Source of the DNA: Azospirillum sp. TSO35-2
Lineage (GTDB): Bacteria > Pseudomonadota > Alphaproteobacteria > Azospirillales > Azospirillaceae
Length of the DNA stretch: 64,000 bases
Direction: 5' to 3'
Assembly (NCBI RefSeq): GCF_003116095.1
Contig: NZ_LGRA01000021.1
Coordinates: 2,766,025-2,830,024, forward strand
Shown here: positions 20,851-29,596 of the stretch, piece after piece
Layout: each line of letters starts with the position of its first letter
Position numbering within the stretch: the first letter of the stretch is position 1
Program-made: the position numbers and the translations under genes
Notes under the pieces: generated by a model
Databases searched by the model: none
What the model saw: the letters and a program-made list of their open reading frames with translations, nothing else
Told to the model about the DNA's origin: nothing

Positions 20851-21465
20851 ATGAAGCTCTATTACAAGCCGGGCGCCTGCTCGCTGTCGCCGCACATCGT
20901 CCTGCGCGAGGCCGGGCTGCCCTTCGATCTGGTCAAGGTCGATCTGGTCACCAAGACGCTGGCCGACGGCGGTGACTTCCTGGCGGTGAACCCGAAGGGG
21001 CAGGTGCCGACCCTGGGGCTCGACGAGGGCGGCATCCTGACCGAGGGGCCGGTCATCGTCCAGTACATCGCCGACAAGGCGCCGGACAGCGGTCTGGTCC
21101 CGCCCGCCGGCAGCGTCGAGCGCTACCGCGTCCAGGAACTGCTGAACTTCATCGGGACGGAGCTGCACAAGGGCATCTTCCCGCTGTTCCCGATGCTGAA
21201 GGACGTGGTGTCGGACACCCATCGGCAGTTCGCGGCAAAGCGGTTGTCCGACAAGCTGGCGGTGCTGGACCAGCAGTTGGACGGCAAGAGCTATCTGACC
21301 GGTGACCGCTTCACCGTCGCCGACGCCTACGCCTTCGTCGTGCTGAGCTGGGCGCCGCGCATCGGGTTCGACCTGTCGCCCTGGCCGAACCTCGTCGCCT
21401 TTGCCGAGCGTGTCGCCGCCCGTCCGGCGGTGCAGGCGGCGATCGCCGCGGAAGCCCAGGGCTGA
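20851..21465 (+). CDS. gstA: beta-class glutathione S-transferase
   Basis: A 204-residue cytosolic GST. The N-terminal thioredoxin-fold domain starts MKLYYKPGACSLSPHI, where Cys10 is the beta-class catalytic or mixed-disulfide cysteine, and the cis-Pro motif GQVPTL follows. The C-terminal helical domain has the usual SYLTGDRFTVADAYAF. Beta-class enzymes detoxify electrophiles and peroxides. It is monocistronic and shares a perfect bidirectional terminator with the convergent helicase gene. Confidence 0.9.
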   Translation: MKLYYKPGACSLSPHIVLREAGLPFDLVKVDLVTKTLADGGDFLAVNPKGQVPTLGLDEGGILTEGPVIVQYIADKAPDSGLVPPAGSVERYRVQELLNFIGTELHKGIFPLFPMLKDVVSDTHRQFAAKRLSDKLAVLDQQLDGKSYLTGDRFTVADAYAFVVLSWAPRIGFDLSPWPNLVAFAERVAARPAVQAAIAAEAQG

Positions 21466-21490
21466 CGCCTCTCCCGGAGGTCCGGGCATG

Positions 21491-21526
21491 AAAAAGGCCC
21501 CGTCTCGGTCGAGACGGGGCCTTTTT
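21491..21526. terminator. bidirectional intrinsic terminator
   Basis: A 16-bp perfect stem (21491-21506 with 21511-21526), loop GGTC, with AAAAA and TTTTT ends, between the convergent GST and helicase genes. Confidence 0.95.
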
Positions 21527-21542
21527 CGTGGTCTGTCGAGCG

Positions 21543-23051
<1,509 letters not shown>

Positions 23052-23361
23052 GGAAGGAATGGTCCTGGTCACCAGAATGGGGGCCGCGCCAGGAGGGAGC
23101 GGCCGGGCTTGCGCGCTCCGCGGCGGGTTGGCGCGGAGCCATCGGGGCGACGGGCGCGCCAGGGTGCGCGGGGCCGATCGCCATTCGACTCCGGACACAT
23201 AGGGCGGGCGGCTTGATTTGGCAAGAAAACTCGGCGCGCGGCAGACGTGCGCATGCCGGAATCGGGGGCGGACCGGGGGCGGGATGCTCTCGCCGGGTTG
23301 CGGCATATCGTCGCCTTGCCGCGTCCTGCCGTGGGCCCGCCCCCGGTCCGGGATGGCGACC

Positions 23362-23922
23362 TTACGACTTCTTGACGACGCCGCAGGCGATGCGGTCGCC
23401 CGAATTGCCGGCGGGCTGGCTCTGGTAGTCGTCGGGCTGGGCGTGGACGACGACGGAGGTGCCGCCCGCCTTGAACAGGCCGTCGGCGCCGTCGGTCAGG
23501 CTGACCATGTGGGTGATCGCCTCGAACCCGGCCTTGCCGGTGGCGTCGGCCCAGATGTTGGGAAGCTCGCCGAAATGCATGTGGTCGGCGTCGAGCCCGT
23601 GCTTGGAGCCCTGGGCGCCGAAATGGCCGCCGGCGGCCTTGAAATCGGGGGTGCAGGCGCCGTTCTCGTGGATGTGGAAACCGTGCCAGCCCGGCGACAG
23701 CCCTTCCAGTTGGCCATGGACCAGGATGCCGTGCGGGAACTTGGTGAAGGTGACGGTGCCCAGCGGCTTGCCCTGCGCGTCGGCGACGGCGGCCTGGGCG
23801 GCGGGGGCCGGGGCGGGGGCGCTCTGCTGCGCCAGGGCCGGGCCGGTCAACGCGGCGAACAGCAGGGCGGATGCGAGCAGCATGGAATTCGGCAAGGTGG
23901 ACTTGGGCTGGGCACGGGTCAT
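23362..23922 (-). CDS. sodC: periplasmic Cu/Zn superoxide dismutase
   Basis: SodC dismutates superoxide in the periplasm. The 186-residue precursor has a signal peptide ending at PALA-QQ and an Ala/Pro-rich spacer. Metal ligands lie in GFHIHENG, in AAGGHFG with HGLDADHMHFGELPN marking the zinc loop, and in VVVHAQPDDY. The C-terminal GDRIACGVV carries the usual disulfide cysteine and the active-site Arg. The ATG at 23922 is preferred, with AAGGAGGA about 12 bases upstream. It is divergent from fur across 124 bp, which suggests iron or redox-linked control. Confidence 0.92.
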   Translation of the reverse strand: MTRAQPKSTLPNSMLLASALLFAALTGPALAQQSAPAPAPAAQAAVADAQGKPLGTVTFTKFPHGILVHGQLEGLSPGWHGFHIHENGACTPDFKAAGGHFGAQGSKHGLDADHMHFGELPNIWADATGKAGFEAITHMVSLTDGADGLFKAGGTSVVVHAQPDDYQSQPAGNSGDRIACGVVKKS

Positions 23923-24046
23923 TCTGGTGCGTCCTCCTTCAGGGGGTGGGCGGGTTCGCGACATCGCGTCGCGTCAACACCGCTCTGGGATTGCGAACGA
24001 TTTTCAGTATGATGGTGTCTCGGCTAGCAGAGACCAGGGTAGGGCG

Positions 24047-24469
24047 ATGACATCGCGGTTGGAAGCGTTGTGCTTGGAAAAGGGGCTGAAGATGACCGGA
24101 CAGCGCCGGGTCATCTCGCAGGTGTTGTCGGAAGCCGACGACCACCCCGACGTCGAGGAGGTGCATCGCCGGGCCGTGCGCATCGACCCGCGCATCTCCA
24201 TCGCCACCGTCTACCGCACCATGCGGCTGCTGGAAGACGCCCAGGTGATCGAGCGCGTCGACCTGGGCGACGGCCGCGCCCGGTACGAGGAGGCGACCGC
24301 CGACCACCACCATCACCTGATCGACACCCGGACCGGCCGGATCATCGAATTCGCCAGCCCGGAGCTGGAGTCGATGAAGGAACGCATCGCCCGCGAACTC
24401 GGCTACAAGATCGTCGGCCACCGGCTGGAGATTTACGGCGTGCCGTTGGATGAGGATGAGCGTCCATGA
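24047..24469 (+). CDS. fur: Fur/Mur-family metalloregulator
   Basis: A 140-residue Fur-family repressor with an N-terminal winged helix (GQRRVISQVLSEADDHPDVEEV, here only to mark residues 18-39) and a C-terminal metal-binding dimerisation domain (ADHHHHLID-TRTGRIIEF). The usual HLIC-xx-C zinc pair is replaced by HLID-TRTG, as in alphaproteobacterial Fur/Mur proteins, so it may respond to iron or manganese. It is divergent from sodC and its stop overlaps the start of a small cysteine-containing protein (ATGA), implying translational coupling. Confidence 0.88.
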   Translation: MTSRLEALCLEKGLKMTGQRRVISQVLSEADDHPDVEEVHRRAVRIDPRISIATVYRTMRLLEDAQVIERVDLGDGRARYEEATADHHHHLIDTRTGRIIEFASPELESMKERIARELGYKIVGHRLEIYGVPLDEDERP

Positions 24470-24690
24470 CCGACCCCCGATTCTTCGAGACCGATCCGCC
24501 GCCGGCCGACGCCATCGCCTGCCGCGACGCGGTCCAGCGCTGCTACGCCGGCCTGTGCCGCTGCGGCCAGCCGGAACGCTACGCGCTGGAGGCGGCGGTC
24601 ACCGTCTACCGCTACCATCATCCGGAAATCCCGCCGGCCCAGGCGGAGACCATCGTCAGCCATTGGGTGGCGGGGCCGGTCCGTCACTGA
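24466..24690 (+). CDS. small Cys-containing protein coupled to fur
   Basis: A 74-residue acidic protein with four cysteines in the first half (C19, C26, C31, C33, the last two as CRC) and a histidine pair (YRYHHPE). It has no signal peptide or membrane segment. The ATGA overlap with fur (24466-24469) indicates co-translation. The Cys/His content suggests metal binding, perhaps a metal-responsive partner of the Fur protein, but I recognise no family. Confidence 0.7.
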   Translation: MTDPRFFETDPPPADAIACRDAVQRCYAGLCRCGQPERYALEAAVTVYRYHHPEIPPAQAETIVSHWVAGPVRH

Positions 24691-24720
24691 CGGAACCAGC
24701 CGGTGTTGTGAAAATAGTCC

Positions 24721-24749
24721 TTGACTGTGAAGGCGTAAAATCCTAAAAC
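24721..24749 (+). promoter_or_regulatory. sigma70-type promoter
   Basis: TTGACT (24721-24726), a 17-base spacer, then TAAAAC (24744-24749), in an AT-rich island between the fur operon and the phage cassette. A terminator follows about 85-125 bases downstream, so the immediate product would be a short RNA. Confidence 0.5.
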
Positions 24750-24755
24750 CAGAGC

Positions 24756-24875
24756 TGTCAAGGCGATGGGTCCACCCCCTCCGGACCCTTCGCCCGACGG
24801 CACCAAAGCTCTCCCCTCGCTTCGGTCCCGCAAAGGGCCGGCCGGTCAACCGCAAGGTCCGGCCGGCCCTTTTCG
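24756..24875 (+). ncRNA. candidate small RNA or leader before phage cassette
   Basis: Between a good sigma70-like promoter and an intrinsic terminator lies a segment of about 120 bases with no convincing reading frame. It would fold a first hairpin (GGGTCC 24768-24773 with GGACCC 24783-24788) and end with the terminator stem. It could be an independent sRNA, a terminated leader, or only a promoter insulated from downstream genes. There is no experimental or family support. Confidence 0.35.
24832..24873 (+). terminator. intrinsic terminator
   Basis: A 14-bp stem (24832-24845 with 24859-24872), 13-base loop, followed by TTTTCGTTTTC. It separates the fur operon from the phage structural cassette. 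Confidence 0.85.
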
Positions 24876-25012
24876 TTTTCGCGTTCCGCCCGCGGCCGGG
24901 GTTGTGCCGCCGCACAGCCTCGACAACCGGGAGGCGGAACGATCGTCCCGCATGGCCCCCCGCCAGGGGCTTGCCCACGGGATCCGCAGGAACGCGAAAG
25001 GAACAAATCCCC

Positions 25013-25831
25013 ATGTCGACCACGATCGCCCAGGCGTTCGTCAAGCAGTTCGAGCGCGAGGTCCACGAGGCCTACCAGCGCATGGGCTCCAAGCTGCGCA
25101 ACACCGTGCGCACCAAGAACAACGTGCAGGGCGCCGCCACCGTCTTCCAGAAGGTGGGCAAGGGCGCCGCCTCCACCAAATCGCGCCACGGCGCCGTCCC
25201 GGTGATGAACCTGGACCACACGCCGGTCGACTGCGCGCTCTACGACTTCTACGCCGGCGACTGGGTCGACCGGCTGGACGAGCTGAAGACCAACATCGAC
25301 GAGCGGCAGATCATCGCCAACGCCGGCGCCTACGCGCTCGGCCGCAAGACCGACGAGCTGCTGCTGGCCGAGCTGAACAAGTCGACCAACTACGCCGGCG
25401 GCGCCACCGACGGGCTGACCAAGGCCAAGGTGCTGCAGGCCTTCGAGATGCTGGGCGAGGCCGACATCCCCGACGACGGCCAGCGCTACGCCGTGGTCGG
25501 TTGGAAGCAGTGGAGCCAGCTTCTCGGCATCGAGGAGTTCGCCAGCGTCGACTATGTCGGCTCCGACGAACTGCCCTGGCGCGGCACCCAGGCCAAGCGC
25601 TGGCTCGGCACGCTGTGGCTGCCGCACTCCGGCCTGGCCGCCAATGGCGGCGTCCGGCTGTGCCACTGGTACCACAAGACGGCGGTCGGCCACGCGTCGG
25701 GCGCCGACGTGAAGACCGACATCACCTGGCACGGCGACCGCGCGGCGCATTTCGTCAACAACATGATGAGCCAGGGCGCCGCGCTGATCGACGCCACCGG
25801 CGTGGTGACGCTGCGCTGCCTGGAGAGCTGA
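25013..25831 (+). CDS. phage major capsid protein
   Basis: A 272-residue protein resembling major capsid proteins of podovirus-like and other tailed phages that lack a long protease-cleaved N-terminus. The N-terminal helix (AFVKQFEREVHEAYQRMGSK) leads into a beta-rich body with DERQIIANAGAYALGRKTD, and the C-terminal part ends ...VVTLRCLES. AAAGGAAC lies upstream of the ATG at 25013. It opens a run of seven or eight co-directional virion genes. No portal or scaffold gene precedes it, unlike T7-type order. Confidence 0.8.
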   Translation: MSTTIAQAFVKQFEREVHEAYQRMGSKLRNTVRTKNNVQGAATVFQKVGKGAASTKSRHGAVPVMNLDHTPVDCALYDFYAGDWVDRLDELKTNIDERQIIANAGAYALGRKTDELLLAELNKSTNYAGGATDGLTKAKVLQAFEMLGEADIPDDGQRYAVVGWKQWSQLLGIEEFASVDYVGSDELPWRGTQAKRWLGTLWLPHSGLAANGGVRLCHWYHKTAVGHASGADVKTDITWHGDRAAHFVNNMMSQGAALIDATGVVTLRCLES

Positions 25832-25915
25832 GCGCGGCGTGAGGTGACGCTCCCTCTCCCGTCCCGGGAGAGGGCTGCTTATGCATCCCCCCGACAAAAT
25901 CCGGAGACTTCATCC

Positions 25916-26188
25916 ATGGCCTATGCGTCCAAGGATTTGAGCGTGCTCGCCTACGCCAACGGCTTCACGCTGTGGCACTACACCACCCACGACGGGGCGA
26001 CCGACGTCGACACCGCCGGCTATTTCAACGGCGCGGCCGACCTGCTGCGGGTCGGCGACATGCTGCTGGCCAATTGCGCGGTCGGCAGCGCGGCGCCGGC
26101 CACCGGCGTGCTGGTGGTCGCGGCCAGCGCCGGCGGCGGCGTCGACGTCGCCAACCTGACGCCGTTCGGCACCGCCAACAGCGACTGA
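25916..26188 (+). CDS. small virion-associated hypothetical protein
   Basis: A 90-residue protein with no signal or membrane segment, mostly small and beta-favouring residues, located between capsid and tail-tube A genes. CCGGAGAC precedes the ATG at 25916. Position suggests a head-decoration or head-completion protein, but I recognise no domain. Confidence 0.65.
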   Translation: MAYASKDLSVLAYANGFTLWHYTTHDGATDVDTAGYFNGAADLLRVGDMLLANCAVGSAAPATGVLVVAASAGGGVDVANLTPFGTANSD

Positions 26189-26267
26189 TCCGCCCGGCCG
26201 CCGGGGAGCGGCGGTCCGCCGGCGCTCCCCCTCCACCCTTCCGAACCCGCAACCGGAGAACCCGCCC

Positions 26268-26849
26268 ATGGCCCTGACCGCCATTGGACTGTGCGGCCGT
26301 GCGCTGATCAAGCTCGGCGCCACCGCCATCGCCTCCTTCGACGACGGCTCGGCCGAGGCGGAGGTGGCGGGGGCGCTCTATGGGCCGACGCGCGACGCGC
26401 TGCTGTCCGCCAACGCCTGGAGCTTCGCCACCGTGCAGGCCACCCTGCCGCGGCTGGCCGACGCCCCGGTCGCCGACTATGCCTGCGCCTTCCAGCTGCC
26501 GGCCGATTTCCTGCGGGCGCTGGGGGCCGGCGGCGACGGGCGGGGGCGCGGCCTGTCCTACCGCATCGTCGGGCGCAGCCTGCTGTGCGACGCCGCCGCC
26601 GTCACCCTGTCCTATGTCGGCCGCCCGGCGGAGGAGGATTTCCCCGCCTTCTTCGACCAGGCGCTGATCGCCCGGCTGGCCGCCGAGTTCTGCATCCCGC
26701 TGACCGAAAGCTCGACGCGGGCGGAACTGCTGGCCCAACTGGCCGAAAGCGAGTTCCGCCGCGCCCGCCAGATCGACGCCCAGCAGGACAGCCAACCCGG
26801 CTTCGAGGACTTCACCCTGATCGACGCGCGAAGCGGGTGGGGGAGCTGA
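26268..26849 (+). CDS. tail tubular protein A (T7 gp11-like)
   Basis: A 193-residue protein with the pattern of podoviral adaptor or tail tubular protein A: N-terminal CGRALIKLGATAIASFDDGS, then LYGPTRDALLSANAWSFAT and a C-terminal helical segment. In T7 this protein forms the gatekeeper ring between portal and nozzle. Its stop overlaps the next start (TGATG at 26847-26851). Confidence 0.75.
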   Translation: MALTAIGLCGRALIKLGATAIASFDDGSAEAEVAGALYGPTRDALLSANAWSFATVQATLPRLADAPVADYACAFQLPADFLRALGAGGDGRGRGLSYRIVGRSLLCDAAAVTLSYVGRPAEEDFPAFFDQALIARLAAEFCIPLTESSTRAELLAQLAESEFRRARQIDAQQDSQPGFEDFTLIDARSGWGS

Positions 26850-28744
26850 TGGGGCGGCTGCATCTGGTCAAGACCAACTTCACCGCCGGCGAGATCGGCC
26901 GCCGGCTGCTGGGGCGCGGCGATCTCAAGGCCTACGACAACGGCGCGCTGGCGCTGCGCAACCTGTTCATCGACCCGACCGGCGGGGTGACCCGGCGCTC
27001 CGGCCTCGCCTTCACCGGTCTGGCGCGCGGCGACGGGCGGCTGGTGGCGTTCGAGCGGAACACCGAGCAGACCTATCTGCTGGTCTTCACCGCCGGCTGG
27101 ATCGACGTCCTGCAAGGGGGCGCGCGGCTGGCGTCGGTCGCCGCACCCTGGACGCTGGACCAGCTGGCGCAGATCACCTGGACGCAGAGCGCCGACACGC
27201 TGCTGGTCTGCCACCCCGACGTAAGCCCACGCAAGCTGACCCGCGGCGCCGACGGCGGCTGGACCCTGGCGGAGTGGGCCTACACGGTCGAGAACGAGGC
27301 GCTGCGGCTGCCCTTCCACCGCTTCGGCGATCCGGCTGTCACGGTGACGCCGTCGGACACCAGCGGGGCGATCACCGTCACCGCGTCGGCCGCCGTCTTC
27401 GACCCGCGCCACGACGGCACCCGCATCCGCATCAAGGACAGGCAACTGCTGGTGACCGGCGTCGTCTCGGCGACGCAGATCAACGCCACGGTGAAGGAGA
27501 CGCTGGCCGACACCCAGGCCACCACCGACTGGGAGGAGCAGGCCTTCTCAAGCCTGCGCGGTTGGCCGGTGTCGGCGGCCTTCCACCAGGACCGGCTGGT
27601 CATCGGCGGCTCGCGCGACCTGCCCAACCGGCTGTGGCTGTCGCGCTCCGCCCGGATCTGGAACTTCGACCTGGGCCAGGGGCTGGACGACGAGGCGATC
27701 GAGTTCGGCATCCTGTCCGATCAGGTCAACGCGGTGCGCGCCGTCTTCTCCGGCCGGCATCTCCAGGTCTTCACCTCGGGCGCCGAGTATATGGTGACCG
27801 GCGACCCGCTGACGCCGCAGAGCATGCAGGTCAACCGGCAGACGCGGATCGGCTCGCCGCTCGACCGCTCCATCCCGCCGCGCGACGTCGAGGGCGCCAC
27901 CCTGTTCGTGCCGCGCAACCGCCGGGAAATCCGCGAGTTCCTCTACACCGACACCGAGGCGGCTTATCAATCCAACGATCTGGCGCTGCTGGCCCGCCAT
28001 CTGGTGGTCAACCCGCGCGACCAGGATTACGACCAGAACCGCCGGCTGCTGTTCGTGGCGATGGAGGACGGCGCGCTCGGCGCGCTGACCGCCTACCGGG
28101 CGGAGGACGTCACCGCCTGGACCCGGCTGGAGACGGACGGGGCGGTGCGCTCGGTCGCGGCGGTCGGCGACGACGTCTACACGCTGGTCGACCGCGCCGG
28201 TGTCTGGACCATCGAGCGCTTCGACGACGCCCTGAACCTCGACGCCGCGATCACCGCCGCGCGGGCGGAGCCGGCGGCGGTGTGGGGCGGGCTGGCCCAT
28301 CTGGAAGGGCGCCGCGTCGCGGTCATCGCCGACGGGGTCGTCCGCAACCCCGCCACCGTCCAGGCCGGCACCATCACGCTGGCCCCGCCGGCCGCCAGGG
28401 TCGAGATCGGCCTGCCCTACACCCACCGGGTCGAACCGCTGCCGGCCAACCTGCTGGGGCAGGCGACCGGGGCCGATCTGGTGCGGCTGGTCGCCGTGAC
28501 CTTCCGGCTGGAGGAAACGGCGGCGCTGCGCGTCGATCTGGGGCGCGGGCTTCAGGATTTACCGCTGCACCGGCTGGGGCCGCAACCCGCCGGCGGCGTG
28601 CCGCCGCCCGTGTCGGGCGACCGCCGGCTGCGGGCGCTCGGCTGGCGGTACGACATCGACGTGCCGCTGTGGCGCATCGAGCAGGACGCGCCGCTGCCTT
28701 TCACACTGCTGTCCGTAACCATGGAATTGAAGGTGAACGACTGA
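26849..28744 (+). CDS. tail tubular protein B / nozzle (T7 gp12-like)
   Basis: A 631-residue protein. The N-terminus (NFTAGEIGRRLLGRGDLKAY, then ALRNLFIDPTGGVTRRSG) is the recognisable signature of podoviral nozzle proteins, which form the six-subunit tail tube that carries fibres. The rest looks like beta-propeller-type repeats. It is translationally coupled at both ends by TGATG overlaps with its neighbours. Confidence 0.8.
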   Translation: MGRLHLVKTNFTAGEIGRRLLGRGDLKAYDNGALALRNLFIDPTGGVTRRSGLAFTGLARGDGRLVAFERNTEQTYLLVFTAGWIDVLQGGARLASVAAPWTLDQLAQITWTQSADTLLVCHPDVSPRKLTRGADGGWTLAEWAYTVENEALRLPFHRFGDPAVTVTPSDTSGAITVTASAAVFDPRHDGTRIRIKDRQLLVTGVVSATQINATVKETLADTQATTDWEEQAFSSLRGWPVSAAFHQDRLVIGGSRDLPNRLWLSRSARIWNFDLGQGLDDEAIEFGILSDQVNAVRAVFSGRHLQVFTSGAEYMVTGDPLTPQSMQVNRQTRIGSPLDRSIPPRDVEGATLFVPRNRREIREFLYTDTEAAYQSNDLALLARHLVVNPRDQDYDQNRRLLFVAMEDGALGALTAYRAEDVTAWTRLETDGAVRSVAAVGDDVYTLVDRAGVWTIERFDDALNLDAAITAARAEPAAVWGGLAHLEGRRVAVIADGVVRNPATVQAGTITLAPPAARVEIGLPYTHRVEPLPANLLGQATGADLVRLVAVTFRLEETAALRVDLGRGLQDLPLHRLGPQPAGGVPPPVSGDRRLRALGWRYDIDVPLWRIEQDAPLPFTLLSVTMELKVND

Positions 28745-29568
28745 TGGGTGGAATCACTCCCCTCGTGACGACGGCGCTGCCGCTGGCGAACTCGGTGATC
28801 GGCACCGTGCGCAGCGCCAGCAGCAGCGGCCAAGCCAGCGCCGTGGCGCAACAGGCCGCCGCCCAGCAGGCTGCTGCACAACAGGCTGCGGCCGAGCTGG
28901 AGTACAAGCGCCAGCAGGACGCCGCCGCCGCGACGGCCCAGCAGGCGGCGCTGGAGCAGAAATACCGCGAGGAGCAGGCCGCCGCCGAACGCGCCGCCGC
29001 CGCCGATGCCGCCGCCCGCCAGCAGCAGGCCCAGTTGGCGGCCGAGGCGCAGGCCCGCGCCTGGGCGCGCGAGGACGCCCAGCGCCAGCAGGACCAGGAA
29101 CTTCAGCGCCAGAAGGACGAGGCGGCGGCTGCTGCGGCGGCGGCGGCGCGGGCCAAGGAGATGGACGACTACCGCGCCGCCCAGGACCAGACGCTGGCGC
29201 AACTGCGCGCCGCCCAGGACCAGACCTACCGCGGCCAGGAGGGCGACGCCCAGACCCAGCTCGCCCAGCTGACCGCCGCCGCCGACGCGGCGGAACAGCG
29301 CCGGCTGGCGGCGCTGCGCCAGACGGTCGCCAAGACCCGCGCCGGGCTGGGCGCCCGCGGCGTCACCGCGCAGGACGGCTCCGGCGAGGCGATCCTGCTC
29401 GGCCTGACCAACGCCAGCGACACCGAGCGCAAGGACGCCCAGGCCACCGACCAGCTAAAACGCGCCGCCATCCAGCAGAACCTGGAGGAGGTGAAGCGCC
29501 GCAACCTGCTGGAACAGTCGCAGCTCGCCGACCGCCAGCGGCTGGACTACCTCAGCAAGTTCTTCTGA
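28744..29568 (+). CDS. coiled-coil internal virion-like protein
   Basis: A 274-residue protein. After a short hydrophobic N-terminus (LVTTALPLANSVIG), residues about 35-220 are a long Ala/Gln/Glu/Arg-rich helical coiled coil, and the C-terminal part (KTRAGLGARGVTAQDGSGEA) is conserved-looking. Placement between nozzle and tailspike genes matches internal virion proteins of podoviruses, which are ejected and help DNA entry. It is coupled to the nozzle gene (TGATG). Confidence 0.65.
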   Translation: MGGITPLVTTALPLANSVIGTVRSASSSGQASAVAQQAAAQQAAAQQAAAELEYKRQQDAAAATAQQAALEQKYREEQAAAERAAAADAAARQQQAQLAAEAQARAWAREDAQRQQDQELQRQKDEAAAAAAAAARAKEMDDYRAAQDQTLAQLRAAQDQTYRGQEGDAQTQLAQLTAAADAAEQRRLAALRQTVAKTRAGLGARGVTAQDGSGEAILLGLTNASDTERKDAQATDQLKRAAIQQNLEEVKRRNLLEQSQLADRQRLDYLSKFF

Positions 29569-29596
29569 TGAGCGTGTCCTGCGCCGGAGACTCCCG

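Noticed and set aside
23923..24046. Fur box between sodC and fur
   Set aside because: The AT-rich stretch there does not give a convincing palindromic Fur or Mur site by eye.
24691..25012. tRNA or attachment site at the left phage edge
   Set aside because: No cloverleaf or T-loop motif was seen, and no direct repeat matching the right edge was found by eye.
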